Positions 53,410 to 63,273 of a stretch of DNA of 64,000 nt are shown here, one piece after another (position 1 is the stretch's first letter; each line of letters opens with the position of its first letter). The notes below the pieces were generated by a model, which saw nothing but the letters and a program-made list of their open reading frames with translations, had not been told where the DNA came from and made no database searches. The position numbers and the translations under genes were made by a program. The DNA lies in assembly GCF_001807485.1 (NCBI RefSeq), contig NZ_KV789165.1, positions 45,426-109,425 of the forward strand, in the 5' to 3' direction. The DNA is from Corynebacterium sp. HMSC08A12. Lineage in GTDB: Bacteria > Actinomycetota > Actinomycetes > Mycobacteriales > Mycobacteriaceae.

Positions 53410-55065
53410 ATGACGGCTGAAGGACTACGCCTGGACGCGAGCTGGGTAGACTACGCGCTGGTCGCCCTCTACTTCGCGTTCGTCCTGGGCATCGGTTGGG
53501 CAGCAAAGTCCAAAGTGTCCAGCTCAATCGACTTCTTCCTCTCCGGCCGCTCGCTACCCGCATGGGTGACGGGCCTGGCCTTCATTTCCGCCAACCTGGG
53601 CGCCGTAGAAATCGTGGGCCACTCGGCTAACGGCGTGCAGTATGGCTTCGAGACCATGCACTATTTCTGGATCGGCGCGATCCCAGCGATGGTGTTCCTC
53701 GGCATCGTGATGATGCCCTTCTACTACGGCTCCAAGGTGCGTTCCGTACCGGAGTTCATGCTCCGCCGCTTCGGCAAGGGCGCACACCTGGTCAACGGCC
53801 TTTCCTTCGCCGTAGCCCAGCTGCTGATTGCCGGCGTGAACCTGCTGCTGCTGGCCAAGGTGGTTAACTCCCTGCTCGGCTGGCCGCTGTGGGTCACGCT
53901 GGTGGTGGCCGCGGCCATCGTGCTGTCGTACATCACCCTCGGTGGCCTGTCCGCCGCCATCTACAACGAGGTTCTGCAGTTCTTCGTGATCATCGCGGCC
54001 CTGCTGCCGCTGACGATGATCGGCCTACACCAGGTCGGCGGTTGGTCCGGCCTGCAGGAGAAGGTCGCGGATCCGTCGCACTTCCACACCTGGCCGGGTA
54101 CTGAGATCTCGGGCTTCGAAAACCCGATCGTCTCCGCCATCGGCCTGGTCTTTGGCCTGGGCTTCGTACTGTCCTTCGGCTACTGGACCACCAACTTCGT
54201 AGAGGTGCAGCGCTCCATGGCGGCTGATTCGCTGTCGTCCGCGCGCAAGACCCCGATCATCGGTGCGTTCCCGAAGATGTTCATCCCGTTCCTGGTGGTC
54301 ATCCCGGGCATGGTTGCGGGTGCGACCGTCACCCCGATTATGGATGGTTCCGCCGAGCCGAACGACGCGATCCTGTACCTGATGCGCGACCTGCTGCCGA
54401 ACGGCCTGCTGGGCGTGGCTATCGCGGGTCTGCTGGCAGCGTTCATGGCCGGCATGGCGGCTAACATTTCCGCCTTCAACACCGTGTTCTCCTTCGACAT
54501 TTGGGAGTCCTACATCGTCAAGGATCGCGACGACGAGTACTACCTGAAGGTCGGACGTATCGCGACCGTCGGCGCTACCGTCATTGCCGTGTTCACCGCC
54601 CTGCTGGCATCCAACTTCGGCAATATCATGGACTACCTGCAGACGCTGTTCGGCTTCTTCAACGCGCCGCTGTTCGCCACCTTCATCCTGGGTATGTTCT
54701 GGAAGCGTATGACGCCCACAGCAGGTTGGGTGGGCCTGGTTTCCGGTACGGGTGTGGCAATCGTCTACTGGGCTGTGGCCACCTTCGGCAGCACCGACGC
54801 AACCTTCTTCAACCTGCCGGGGCAGGGTACGGCCTTCGTTGCCGCCTCCCTGGCGTTCGTCACGGACATCATCGTTTCCGTCCTGGTCTCCCTGGTCACC
54901 GAGCCGAAGCCGGACGAGGAGCTGGTGGGCTTCGTCAAGTCCGTCACCCCGAAGGAGAACCTCACGGACGCCGCCGAGGCCACCCTGCCGTGGTACCGCC
55001 GCACGGTTCCGCTGGGCATCCTCTGCCTGGCTATGGCACTCGTCCTCAACATCGTGTTCGCCTAA
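53410..55065 (+). CDS. Sodium:solute symporter (SSS family), probable galactose importer
   Basis: 551 residues with about 13-14 hydrophobic segments. The family motif appears as FGYWTTNFVEVQRSMAADSL near 255-275, and the first helices read YFAFVLGIGWAAKSK, SSIDFFLSGRSLPAW. SSS proteins import sugars, amino acids or organic acids with Na+. Placement between an aldose epimerase and galT/galK argues for galactose, as in vSGLT-like members; this is inference. GGAGG 10-14 bases before the ATG at 53410. The next gene follows after 37 bases with its own strong ribosome site. Confidence 0.85.
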   Translation: MTAEGLRLDASWVDYALVALYFAFVLGIGWAAKSKVSSSIDFFLSGRSLPAWVTGLAFISANLGAVEIVGHSANGVQYGFETMHYFWIGAIPAMVFLGIVMMPFYYGSKVRSVPEFMLRRFGKGAHLVNGLSFAVAQLLIAGVNLLLLAKVVNSLLGWPLWVTLVVAAAIVLSYITLGGLSAAIYNEVLQFFVIIAALLPLTMIGLHQVGGWSGLQEKVADPSHFHTWPGTEISGFENPIVSAIGLVFGLGFVLSFGYWTTNFVEVQRSMAADSLSSARKTPIIGAFPKMFIPFLVVIPGMVAGATVTPIMDGSAEPNDAILYLMRDLLPNGLLGVAIAGLLAAFMAGMAANISAFNTVFSFDIWESYIVKDRDDEYYLKVGRIATVGATVIAVFTALLASNFGNIMDYLQTLFGFFNAPLFATFILGMFWKRMTPTAGWVGLVSGTGVAIVYWAVATFGSTDATFFNLPGQGTAFVAASLAFVTDIIVSVLVSLVTEPKPDEELVGFVKSVTPKENLTDAAEATLPWYRRTVPLGILCLAMALVLNIVFA

Positions 55066-55102
55066 GAGCGCTTAAACTTTCAGAAAGGAGTGAACGGACA
55101 CA

Positions 55103-55420
55103 ATGGCTAACAACACGGCTAAGAAAACCAAGCGTTCCCACATGGCCGGCGCTTTCGACATCCGCAACGTCATCGGTTCCCTCATGGGCCTGTACGGACT
55201 TGTGCTTTTGATCAGCTACTTCCTGCTGGATCCGGGCATGGATGTGACCACCGGCGAGCCGAAGAACGAAACGTATAACCTGGTTTGCGGGCTTGCCATG
55301 GTCGCTGTGGCGGCGGTCTTCTTCCTGTGGACCAAGCTGGATCCGATCAAGATCGACGAACCTGCGGACACTGTGGACTCTGCTGACTCTGCTGACTCAC
55401 CAGCTTCGCAAGCTAAATAA
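55103..55420 (+). CDS. Small two-helix membrane protein
   Basis: 105 residues: a basic N-terminus, hydrophobic segments near 20-42 and 60-80, and an acidic/Ser end with repeated DSAD words. It is not recognisable by domain. Such small proteins often accompany SSS symporters in actinobacteria and may assist them; inference from position. AAAGGAG lies 13-19 bases before the ATG. An intrinsic terminator follows. Confidence 0.75.
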   Translation: MANNTAKKTKRSHMAGAFDIRNVIGSLMGLYGLVLLISYFLLDPGMDVTTGEPKNETYNLVCGLAMVAVAAVFFLWTKLDPIKIDEPADTVDSADSADSPASQAK

Positions 55421-55425
55421 CGCAC

Positions 55426-55455
55426 ATGCCCGCCCCACCCGGAGGCGGGCATTTT
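55426..55455 (+). terminator. Intrinsic terminator after the symporter pair
   Basis: ATGCCCGCC (55426-55434) pairs with GGCGGGCAT (55444-55452), then TTT. It separates the transport genes from galTK, possibly allowing partial read-through. Confidence 0.85.
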
Positions 55456-55493
55456 CAACCTAAGCACCATCCCACCCAAGGACCTTTTAGGAA

Positions 55494-56645
55494 GTGATCC
55501 ACGCTGTGCAGCACGAATTCAAAGTAACCCGAACCACGCTGGCGGACGGCCGCGAGCTGCTGTACTTCGACGACGAGCCGGCCTACGTTGCGGGGGAGAA
55601 GCAGCGCGAGCTGCACGATTCCCGCGACCTGCCGCAGGCTACCACGGAATCTGAGATGCGCCAGGACCCGCTGACGGGCCAGTGGTACGTCTATGCCGCG
55701 CACCGCATGAACCGCACGTTCATGCCCCCGGCCAACGAGAACCCGCTGGCTCCCACCAAGCCCGGTGAGCTGCCCACCGAGGTGCCCGCCGACGACTACG
55801 ACGTGGTGGTCTTCGAGAACCGCTTCCCGTCCCTGTCGGTCCACATGGAGGTGCCGGAGGACTTCGCCACCAACGTCGACGGCCAGGAGCTGTTCCCCCG
55901 CAAGCCCGCTATCGGCCGCTGCGAGGTTGTCTGCTTCACCCCGGACGTGAATTCCTCGTTTAGGGATCTGCCCTACGAGCGCGCCCGCACGGTTGTTGAG
56001 GCCTGGGCGCACCGCACCGCCGAGCTCTCCGCCATCGAAGGCATCCGCTACGTGTTCCCCTTCGAGAACCGCGGCAAGGAGATCGGCGTGACCTTGCAGC
56101 ACCCGCACGGTCAGATCTACTCCTATCCCTTCGTCCCGCCGCGCGCCGCCGAGGTAGCTGCACGCGCTCGGGCGTTTAGGGAGCAAACCGGAAAGGATCT
56201 TTTTGACGCCACCTTGTCCGCCGAAAAGGCATCCGGCACCCGTGTACTTTTGGCCGGTGAGCACTTCACGGCCTATGTGCCGGCGGCGGCGAAGTGGCCG
56301 GTGGAGGTCATCCTCATGGCTAACCGGGCGGTTCCAGACTTCGCGGCGCTGAGCGACGAGGAAAAGGACGAGCTGACCCGCTTCTACCTGGATCTGTTGG
56401 GGCGCATGGATCGCTTCTTCGAGGGTGTGGAGCGCACCCCCTACATCGCCGCCTGGAACCAGGCGCCGGTGGGGGAGGACCGGGAGAACGGTCGCCTGTA
56501 CTTGCAGCTGTATTCGATGATGCGCTCGCCGGGCCGCATGAAGTTCCTGGCCGGTAGCGAGTCGGGCCAGGAGGCCTGGATCTCCGACACCACCCCGGAG
56601 AGGATCGCCGAGCGCTTCCGGGAGGTCGCCGACAATGCCAACTAA
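55494..56645 (+). CDS. galT: Galactose-1-phosphate uridylyltransferase
   Basis: A 383-residue HIT-superfamily enzyme exchanging UMP between UDP-glucose and galactose-1-phosphate. FENRFPSLSVHME near 104, and the active-site HPHGQIYSYPF near 203-213 (HPHxQ) are diagnostic. The start is uncertain: GTG at 55494 has AGGA only 2 bases away, while GTG at 55506 is 14 bases from it. The gene overlaps galK by 11 bases. No galE lies in the window, so UDP-galactose must be recycled by an enzyme encoded elsewhere. Confidence 0.93.
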   Translation: MIHAVQHEFKVTRTTLADGRELLYFDDEPAYVAGEKQRELHDSRDLPQATTESEMRQDPLTGQWYVYAAHRMNRTFMPPANENPLAPTKPGELPTEVPADDYDVVVFENRFPSLSVHMEVPEDFATNVDGQELFPRKPAIGRCEVVCFTPDVNSSFRDLPYERARTVVEAWAHRTAELSAIEGIRYVFPFENRGKEIGVTLQHPHGQIYSYPFVPPRAAEVAARARAFREQTGKDLFDATLSAEKASGTRVLLAGEHFTAYVPAAAKWPVEVILMANRAVPDFAALSDEEKDELTRFYLDLLGRMDRFFEGVERTPYIAAWNQAPVGEDRENGRLYLQLYSMMRSPGRMKFLAGSESGQEAWISDTTPERIAERFREVADNAN

Positions 56646-57909
56646 CGAAACCCCAACTAACCAAACCAACGCAGCACAGAACGCTGGTACTCCGCGGTGG
56701 CTGCAGACCCGCTCCGAGGAGCAGGGCACTGCCGACGTGCAATCCCTTTTCCAGCAGGTCTACGGCTATGGACCGGCGGGCGTGTGGTCCGCGCCGGGGC
56801 GCGTGAACTTGATCGGCGAGCACGTCGATTACGCCGATGGCATCAGCCTGCCCTTCGCGCTTTCCCAGCGCACCTACGTGGCAGCCGCCAAGAACGAAGA
56901 CGGCGTGTACCGCGTGGCCTCCCGCTTCGGCGACCCCGCGGAGGTTGTTCACTTTGAGATCCCCGTCGCCGAGGTCGGTCCCGGTAACCCCGCCAACTGG
57001 GCGGGTTACGCAGTGGGTGCTATTTGGGCGGCCACCGAGGCCGGCCTGATGCCCGCCGGTGGCCTGGACCTCGCCATCGAGTCCGACGTTCCCGTCGGTG
57101 CGGGGCTTTCCAGCTCCGCAGCGCTGGAGTGCTCGGCGGCTCTGGCGGCCTTCGACCTATACGGCGGCGAGTCCCTTGATGATGCGGCTCGCAACGGGCT
57201 CATGGGGGCGTCCATAAGAGCAGAAAACGAGGTAGTCGGCGCCTCGACGGGCGGGCTTGACCAGCGTATTTCGCTGTTCGGCCAAGCCGGCCACGCGCTG
57301 GCCATCGACTTCGCCGAAGACAGCGCCACCCAGGTGCCTTTCGACATCGCGGCGCGCGGATTGGCGATCCTCATTATGAACACGAACGCCCCACACCAGC
57401 TGAACGACGGGCAATACGCCGCGCGGCGCGCCGTGATCGACGGAGTGACCGCCGACCTGGGCGTTAGCAGCCTGCGTTTCGCCGAGGAGGCCGAGGATGC
57501 CTCCGTGGGCTGGGCCAAGGCCAACAACATGGATCCGGTGGTGGTGGCCGCCCGCGTGCGCCACGTGGTCAGCGAGATCGACCGCACCGCTGAGGCGATC
57601 CGCCAGGTCAGCGCCGGGGACATGGAGGCCTTCGGGCGGTCGATGCAGGGCAGCCACGCCTCCCTGCGCGATGACTACGAGGTCACCGTTCCGGAGCTGG
57701 ATACTGCTGTGGACGTTGCGATGGCCGAAGGCGCGCTGGGCGCCCGCATGACCGGCGGTGGCTTCGGTGGCTCCGCGATTGCGCTGCTGCGCGAGGATCA
57801 GGTGGAGGCGACCGCCGCAGCGGTGGCCAGGGCCTTCGCGGAGAAGGGCTTCAACGAGCCCGAGTTCGTGGTTGCACTGCCGAGCGACGGCGCGCACCGG
57901 AATGCTTAA
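56635..57909 (+). CDS. galK: Galactokinase
   Basis: A 424-residue GHMP-family kinase. The galactokinase signature GRVNLIGEHVDYADG lies near 47-61, the ATP loop VPVGAGLSSSAALE near 148-161, and the third motif MTGGGFGGSAIAL near 373. The first 25 residues are Asn/Thr/Gln-rich and partly encoded within the galT end, so the true start may be later. It phosphorylates alpha-galactose. It ends the gal block and is followed by GC-rich inverted repeats. Confidence 0.94.
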   Translation: MPTNETPTNQTNAAQNAGTPRWLQTRSEEQGTADVQSLFQQVYGYGPAGVWSAPGRVNLIGEHVDYADGISLPFALSQRTYVAAAKNEDGVYRVASRFGDPAEVVHFEIPVAEVGPGNPANWAGYAVGAIWAATEAGLMPAGGLDLAIESDVPVGAGLSSSAALECSAALAAFDLYGGESLDDAARNGLMGASIRAENEVVGASTGGLDQRISLFGQAGHALAIDFAEDSATQVPFDIAARGLAILIMNTNAPHQLNDGQYAARRAVIDGVTADLGVSSLRFAEEAEDASVGWAKANNMDPVVVAARVRHVVSEIDRTAEAIRQVSAGDMEAFGRSMQGSHASLRDDYEVTVPELDTAVDVAMAEGALGARMTGGGFGGSAIALLREDQVEATAAAVARAFAEKGFNEPEFVVALPSDGAHRNA

Positions 57910-57970
57910 GTGGCTCGCATTGAGTAACGCTTGCGCGAGCAGCGCTCGCGCGCCGCTCGCGCGTTGCCCG

Positions 57971-57987
57971 GGCGCCATATTGGCGCC
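57971..57987. other. Hairpin after galK
   Basis: GGCGCCA-TAT-TGGCGCC, perfect 7-bp arms, preceded by nested GCGCGAGC/GCTCGCGC words (about 57930-57965). No T-tract follows directly. It lies at the right edge of the gal block and may act in termination. Confidence 0.6.
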
Positions 57988-58029
57988 GAGCAAAGTAACA
58001 GCTAAATAGCTTATTTGGTTAGCCCCGAG

Positions 58030-58035
58030 TAAGGT
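58030..58035 (+). promoter_or_regulatory. -10 box of panD (leaderless)
   Basis: TAAGGT, 8 bases before the GTG at 58044. panD thus appears to have its own promoter, as needed now that it is cut off from panC. Confidence 0.55.
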
Positions 58036-58043
58036 GTTCACCC

Positions 58044-58460
58044 GTGTTGCGAACAATGCTGAAATCAAAGATCCACCGTGCGACGGTCACGCAGGCCGAC
58101 TTGCACTACGTCGGCTCGTGCACCATCGACGCTGATCTGATGGAAGCTGCCGACATCCTCGAGGGCGAGCAGATCGATATCGTCGATATCGATAACGGCA
58201 ATCGCCTGACGACCTACGCCATCACCGGCGACCGGGGCACCGGCGTGATCGGCATCAACGGTGCCGCCGCGCGCCTGATCAGCCCCGGCGACCTTGTCAT
58301 CATCATCGGCTATGCCCAGTACAGCGAGGAAGACCTGAAGAACTACGCCTCGCGCGTGGTCTTCGTGGACGAAAACAACAAGCAGGTGGAGCTCGGCGGC
58401 GACCCGGCTCACGTGCCGGACGGCTCGGGGCTGAAGAACCCGCGCCACCCGGAGGCTTAG
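58044..58460 (+). CDS. panD: Aspartate 1-decarboxylase
   Basis: A 138-residue pyruvoyl enzyme making beta-alanine for pantothenate. The self-cleavage site is the Gly-Ser bond in [10 protein letters not shown] (Ser25), and the start [16 protein letters not shown] is typical. GTG start at 58044 with a -10 box 8 bases upstream. Its stop overlaps the stop of the lipoprotein gene on the other strand by 4 bases. Confidence 0.95.
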   Translation: MLRTMLKSKIHRATVTQADLHYVGSCTIDADLMEAADILEGEQIDIVDIDNGNRLTTYAITGDRGTGVIGINGAAARLISPGDLVIIIGYAQYSEEDLKNYASRVVFVDENNKQVELGGDPAHVPDGSGLKNPRHPEA

Positions 58461-59674
58461 CTGATCTCGTACTTCCCGTCGTCGCGGCGCTCTACGTGGA
58501 TGCGCCACAGCGGGATTCCTTCTTTCTCTAGTGCTTCTTTAGTCGCCGAGAGAGTCTTCAAGCCGGTAACGACGAAGTCGGTGTTGCCGAATCGTATGCC
58601 AACCTCCGAGCAGTAACGCTGGCTACCCTTGCCATCGGAAAGAGCCCTGATGGTATTGTCTGCGACCTTCATCACCTCGAACTCGCCGTTGGGAGACTGC
58701 ATGCCGATCTCGGTCGGGGGAACGAGCGGGGCCCTGTCCTCGTAGTCATACTCCACTTCGACACAGAGCTTGCTGTAGTCCCGTGGATTGTCGATGAGGA
58801 TCTCAGAATCCTTCAGCTTCATCTCCACCTTGCCGATTCCCACCTCTTCAGTGGTCGGCTCATCCTTGGACTTGGCCTTGTCGCGAGCTTCGCGGAAGCC
58901 ATCGTCCACGAGATCCATCTCGACGCGATCGCCGATCTCCAACGGGTCTTCAGCTCCGCCGATCTTCGCTTCCTCGCCCTTTAGCTCCTGGTAGCGGTTA
59001 GCCAGGTTAGTCAGCGAACGCAGCAGAGGCTTGACGGGGTCGCAGGTGTAGGTGGAGATAATCTCCGCGTACTCCAGCGGAGTGCCCTCCGGGCCGGCAA
59101 GTACGCACATGTCTTGCAGCTCGATGGATTGCCACCCCTTGAGGCCCTCATCGGATAGCTCATTCCGCTCGGTATCGTTGCTGGCCAACTCCTCGAGCTG
59201 GGAGCCAAACTTGGTAGCGGACAGTCCGATGTAGATCGACGTATCCTTGAGTTCCTCGGGCTGGTCACCACTGATCTGTGGCTTTACATAACCAGAACAA
59301 GTCTCCGCATTGACATAGGCATCGGCCGAATCCAGCGGAATCATCTTCCCGCCATCCAAGTAGGCGCTATCGTAAAACTTCTGATCCAGCTTGCAGTCGT
59401 TGAACTTCCCGTCGGCGAAGATCTCCCGTAGCTGGTCATCGCTGATCTCCGGTGAAACTTCCGAATAGCTGCTCGGAGCGGGCTGCCCTTCGCTACCACC
59501 GGATCCGCCCGTTTGCCCCCCGTAGGAGATTTCTTCGCTGGCGCCCTCTGGGCGCTGGAAGGCGGAGCAGCTGGCGGTGAAAGTCAAAGCGCCCGCAGCT
59601 AGGCAGGCTGCCAGGGTGCGGGCGTAAGTACGAGCGTGGCTGCGGGTGCGGGTAGCGGGGCGTGAAGAAGGCAT
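58457..59674 (-). CDS. Putative lipoprotein of unknown function
   Basis: 405 residues. An Arg-rich N-terminus, hydrophobic stretch and TASC lipobox (Cys36) indicate a lipoprotein exported to the outer face of the membrane. The mature part starts with a Gly/Ser-rich linker, then a charged, mostly soluble region with Cys residues at conserved-looking places (FNDCKLD, AETCSGY, LQDMCVL, STYTCDP), which could form disulfides. I do not recognise a domain. In mycobacteria panD is followed by coaX; here this oppositely oriented gene takes the place. Confidence 0.75.
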   Translation of the reverse strand: MPSSRPATRTRSHARTYARTLAACLAAGALTFTASCSAFQRPEGASEEISYGGQTGGSGGSEGQPAPSSYSEVSPEISDDQLREIFADGKFNDCKLDQKFYDSAYLDGGKMIPLDSADAYVNAETCSGYVKPQISGDQPEELKDTSIYIGLSATKFGSQLEELASNDTERNELSDEGLKGWQSIELQDMCVLAGPEGTPLEYAEIISTYTCDPVKPLLRSLTNLANRYQELKGEEAKIGGAEDPLEIGDRVEMDLVDDGFREARDKAKSKDEPTTEEVGIGKVEMKLKDSEILIDNPRDYSKLCVEVEYDYEDRAPLVPPTEIGMQSPNGEFEVMKVADNTIRALSDGKGSQRYCSEVGIRFGNTDFVVTGLKTLSATKEALEKEGIPLWRIHVERRDDGKYEIS

Positions 59675-59873
59675 GTCGAGTGCTTCCTTTGTTTTCTAGT
59701 TATGGATTTCTAGTTATGACTATTTCCGGATCATTACCGGTTGTGGCTGGTGAAACTAAATGACTGGAGGGAGTTACCTAGGAGTAAGGGGAACAAAACG
59801 TCTTATGTTCCCTAAAGCTAACACTCCCGGGCGACCTGCATGCCTCAATCGATTACCCGTACCCCTCATGCGC

Positions 59874-59879
59874 TAGGCT
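59874..59879 (+). promoter_or_regulatory. -10 box of lysS (leaderless)
   Basis: TAGGCT, 8 bases before the GTG at 59888. It decides the start in favour of 59888 over the ATG at 59840. Confidence 0.6.
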
Positions 59880-59887
59880 TTGTAAGC

Positions 59888-61495
59888 GTGACTGACGCAG
59901 CAAATACCCCCGTACAAGACCTGCCCGAACAGCTACGCATCCGCCGTGAAAAGCGGCAGCGCATCCTCGAATCCGGCAAGGACGCTTACCCGGTAGAGGT
60001 GCCACGCACCCACTCCCTGGCCGAGGTGCGCGCAAAGTGGGCAGTGAAGAAGACTGACGGTGAAGCTGAAGAGCAGCCGGTTGAGGCAGAGGGCGTCACT
60101 TACCTCGCCGCAGGCGAAGAAACCCAGGACGTAGTGAGCGTGACCGGGCGCCTGATCTTCATGCGCAACACCGGCAAGCTGTGCTTCGCCACCCTGCAGG
60201 ACGGCGACGGCACGCAGCTGCAGGCCATGCTCTCCCTGGCGGAGGTTGGCGAGGACGCACTCGCGGCCTGGAAGGCTGACGTGGACCTCGGCGACTTCAT
60301 CGGTGTGACTGGTCGCGTGATCGCCTCCCGCCGCGGTGAGCTGTCCGTCATGGCCAGCGAGTGGGTCATGGCTGCCAAGTCTCTGCGCCCGCTGCCCGTA
60401 GCTTTCGCAGAAATGAACGAAGAAACCCGCGTGCGCCAGCGCTACAACGACCTGATCGTGCGCGAGGAGGCCCGCAAGAACGCAATGACGCGCGTGAAGG
60501 TCATCCGTGCGCTGCGCGACTACATGGAGGGCGAGGGCTTCGTAGAGATCGAAACCCCAATGCTGCAGACCCTGCACGGCGGCGCGGCAGCCCGCCCGTT
60601 CGTCACGCACTCCAACGCGCTGGATATTGACCTGTACCTGCGCATCGCACCGGAGCTGTTCCTGAAGCGCGCCGTGGTGGGCGGCATTGACCGCGTCTTC
60701 GAGATCAACCGGAACTTCCGTAACGAGGGCGTGGACAAGTCCCACTCCCCGGAGTTCGCAATGCTGGAGACCTACGCTGCATGGGGCGACTACGACGATT
60801 GCGCCCGCACCACCCGCGAATCCATCCAGTACATCGTGGACCAGCTGACCAAGGGCACCGACCTGGAGGGCACCGGCAAGGTTCGCCTCGCCGACGGCAC
60901 CGAGTACGACTTCGGCGGGGAATGGAAGGAAATCGAGATGTACCCCTCGCTGAACGAGGCGCTTGCACGCAAGTACCCCGGCCAGCCAGAGGTGACGATC
61001 GACTCCACCGTTGAGGAACTGAAGGAGATCGCCAAGGTTATCGGCCTAGACGTTCCCGCCAAGGGCGGCTGGGGCCACGGCAAGCTAGTAGAGGAGATCT
61101 GGGAGGTTCTGTGCGAGGACCAGCTGGAAGGCCCTATCTTCGTGCGTAACTTCCCCGTGGAGACCTCCCCGCTGACCCGCCAGCACCGCAGCAAGCCGGG
61201 TGTCACTGAGAAGTGGGACCTGTACGTCCGCGGCTTTGAGTTGGCCACCGGCTATTCCGAGCTGATCGACCCGGTTATCCAGCGCGAGCGCTTCGAGGAT
61301 CAGGCACGCCTGGCGGCCAATGGCGACGATGAAGCCATGCGCCTGGACGAGGACTTTCTGGCTGCTATGGAGCAGGGCATGCCGCCGACAGCCGGCACCG
61401 GCATGGGTATCGACCGACTGCTGATGGCCCTGACCGGCCTGGGTATCCGCGAGACCGTGCTGTTCCCGATCGTGAAGCCGGAGCGCGAGAACTAA
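59888..61495 (+). CDS. lysS: Lysyl-tRNA synthetase (class II)
   Basis: A 535-residue class II synthetase. An N-terminal OB-fold anticodon-binding domain ([20 protein letters not shown] near 85-105) precedes the catalytic domain with motif 2 [14 protein letters not shown] near 277 and motif 3 [13 protein letters not shown] near 508. Start GTG 59888 by its -10 box. It is transcribed away from the lipoprotein gene. Downstream lies an imperfect hairpin without T-tract. Confidence 0.96.
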   Translation: MTDAANTPVQDLPEQLRIRREKRQRILESGKDAYPVEVPRTHSLAEVRAKWAVKKTDGEAEEQPVEAEGVTYLAAGEETQDVVSVTGRLIFMRNTGKLCFATLQDGDGTQLQAMLSLAEVGEDALAAWKADVDLGDFIGVTGRVIASRRGELSVMASEWVMAAKSLRPLPVAFAEMNEETRVRQRYNDLIVREEARKNAMTRVKVIRALRDYMEGEGFVEIETPMLQTLHGGAAARPFVTHSNALDIDLYLRIAPELFLKRAVVGGIDRVFEINRNFRNEGVDKSHSPEFAMLETYAAWGDYDDCARTTRESIQYIVDQLTKGTDLEGTGKVRLADGTEYDFGGEWKEIEMYPSLNEALARKYPGQPEVTIDSTVEELKEIAKVIGLDVPAKGGWGHGKLVEEIWEVLCEDQLEGPIFVRNFPVETSPLTRQHRSKPGVTEKWDLYVRGFELATGYSELIDPVIQRERFEDQARLAANGDDEAMRLDEDFLAAMEQGMPPTAGTGMGIDRLLMALTGLGIRETVLFPIVKPEREN

Positions 61496-61796
61496 CGGCC
61501 AAACACCGGCAGTAGATTGCGGTGGGATCTATTGCCGGGGCCGGTTGGCTCGAGGGGGAGCTAGAGGGAGTTCTTCGGGGGTGGTTCGGGGGCTGCGCGC
61601 GTGAAAGGCGGGCACCGGTGCCTCGAATAGTTGGGGAGTAGCTGGCGTGCAGCTCGCCCGTGTGGGTGTAATTCAATCAATATTTTGGCCCAAGATGTGA
61701 TGCGCGCCATTATCCTGGTTTATGCTACGTACATAATTATCCGCACATGCAGATATGAGATTTGCGCTGACAACCAGTGAAAGGTGGCCGCACGAA
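61496..61796. other. Intergenic region lysS-fadE with hairpin
   Basis: CCGGCAGTAGAT (61506-61517) pairs with ATCTATTGCCGG (61527-61538) at 11 of 12 positions; no T-tract. The right half is AT-rich (61670-61745) and carries TATGCT (61721-61726) and ACATAATT, candidate -10 sequences for the acyl-CoA dehydrogenase genes, overlapping the palindromic hexamer-like TACGTA (61726-61731), a possible regulator site. No ORF seen. Confidence 0.5.
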
Positions 61797-63215
61797 ATGA
61801 GCGACCGAAGCAAGCGTGCCGATTCAACCCCTGGCCTGAACAACATCAAGCGAGACGCAATCGGTACCGTCATGGGAGTCTTGACGAAGTTCACCGGCTC
61901 CGACCTGGCAGAGAAGTACGGTCTGAGCAAGAAGGTGGACCGCGTTGCCTACCAGTCCACCAAGACCGGCATGCGCACCCTCGGTGCCGTGAACCGCCAG
62001 TTCAAGAAGATCAAGGGCTCCGGCAAGCCGGTACGCCTGGCCAACCAGACCACCGACGAGAACAACCAGCCCGTCCCGACCGAGGCACCGGCACCGGGCA
62101 AGGCACCGTTCGACCTGACCCCGACCGAGGATCAGGAAATGATCGTCGCCGCCGTGCGCGAGTTCGCTGAAGAGCGCCTGCGCCCGACCGGCCACGACCA
62201 GAACGAGGCATCCGAGCCGGCAGAGGGCTTGCTGGAAGCTGCCGCCGAGCTGGGCGTTGCCCTGATCAACCTGCCGGAAGAGTACGAGGGCATCGCCTCC
62301 GCCTCCGGTGCCACCACCAACGCTCTGATCGCCGAGGCCCTGGCATTCGGCGACATGGGCCAGGCCGTCGCCATCCTGGCACCGGCCGGCGTGGCCAACG
62401 TCATCACCAACTACGGTGACGACTCTCAGCAGAAGACCTACCTGCCGGAGTTCGCGGGCGAGTCCGTCCCGGCTTCCGCAGTGGTCGTCTCCGAGTCCCG
62501 CCCGCTGTTCGACCCGTTCACTCTGCAGACCACCGCCGTCCGCGAGGGCGACGACATCGTCATCAACGGCGTGAAGACCATGGTTCCGAACGCAGGCAAG
62601 GCCGAGCTGTTCGTCATCGCAGTGAATCTCGACGGCGAGAACACCTTCGTCATCGTCGAGTCCGACACTGAGGGGCTGGTCGTCGAAGCTGACCCGTCCA
62701 TGGGTCTGCGTGCCGCCGCCCTGGGTCGCCTGCTGCTGAAGGACGTCCGCGTTCCCGCCAGCCAGCTGCTGGGTGGCAAGGACCTGCCCGCCGACGAGCG
62801 CAAGGAAAACTACGCGGAGATCATCCGCCGCTCCCGCCTGGGCTGGGCCGCACTGGCAGCCGGCACCGGCGAGGCCATCCTCGAATACACCAAGAAGTAC
62901 GTCAACGAGCGCGAAGCATTCGGCGAGCCGATCTCGCACCGCCAGGCAGTGGCCTTCATGGTCGCCAACCTGCGCATCGAGCTCGACGGCCTGCGCCTGA
63001 TCCTGCTGCGCGGTGTTTCCCGCCTGGATCAAGGCCTGTCCTTCAACCGCGAAGCCGGCCTTGCCCGCCGCTACGCATCCGACAAGGGCATGGTCATGGG
63101 CCTCGACGGCGTGCAGCTGCTCGGTGGCCACGGCTTCACCAAGGAGCACCCGGTCGAGCGCTGGTACCGCGACATGCGCGCCATCGGCATCGCCGAGGGC
63201 GTAGTCGTCGTCTAA
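61797..63215 (+). CDS. Acyl-CoA dehydrogenase with N-terminal extension (FadE type)
   Basis: 472 residues. The acyl-CoA dehydrogenase fold begins near residue 105 (FDLTPTEDQEMIVAAVREFAEE) and ends with GVQLLGGHGFTKEHPVERWYRD. The first 100 residues, basic and helical (FTGSDLAEKYGLSKKVDRVAY), are an extension also known from mycobacterial FadE23/FadE24-like pairs. It would oxidise acyl-CoA to enoyl-CoA with FAD. AAAGGTGG about 10 bases before the ATG at 61797. Followed by a second dehydrogenase after 58 bases; the pair may form a heteromer. Confidence 0.87.
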   Translation: MSDRSKRADSTPGLNNIKRDAIGTVMGVLTKFTGSDLAEKYGLSKKVDRVAYQSTKTGMRTLGAVNRQFKKIKGSGKPVRLANQTTDENNQPVPTEAPAPGKAPFDLTPTEDQEMIVAAVREFAEERLRPTGHDQNEASEPAEGLLEAAAELGVALINLPEEYEGIASASGATTNALIAEALAFGDMGQAVAILAPAGVANVITNYGDDSQQKTYLPEFAGESVPASAVVVSESRPLFDPFTLQTTAVREGDDIVINGVKTMVPNAGKAELFVIAVNLDGENTFVIVESDTEGLVVEADPSMGLRAAALGRLLLKDVRVPASQLLGGKDLPADERKENYAEIIRRSRLGWAALAAGTGEAILEYTKKYVNEREAFGEPISHRQAVAFMVANLRIELDGLRLILLRGVSRLDQGLSFNREAGLARRYASDKGMVMGLDGVQLLGGHGFTKEHPVERWYRDMRAIGIAEGVVVV

Positions 63216-63273
63216 CCCCGCCACAATTCGAATCCATATCGAATAAGCACAAGGAACTTGAAGGAACCACATC

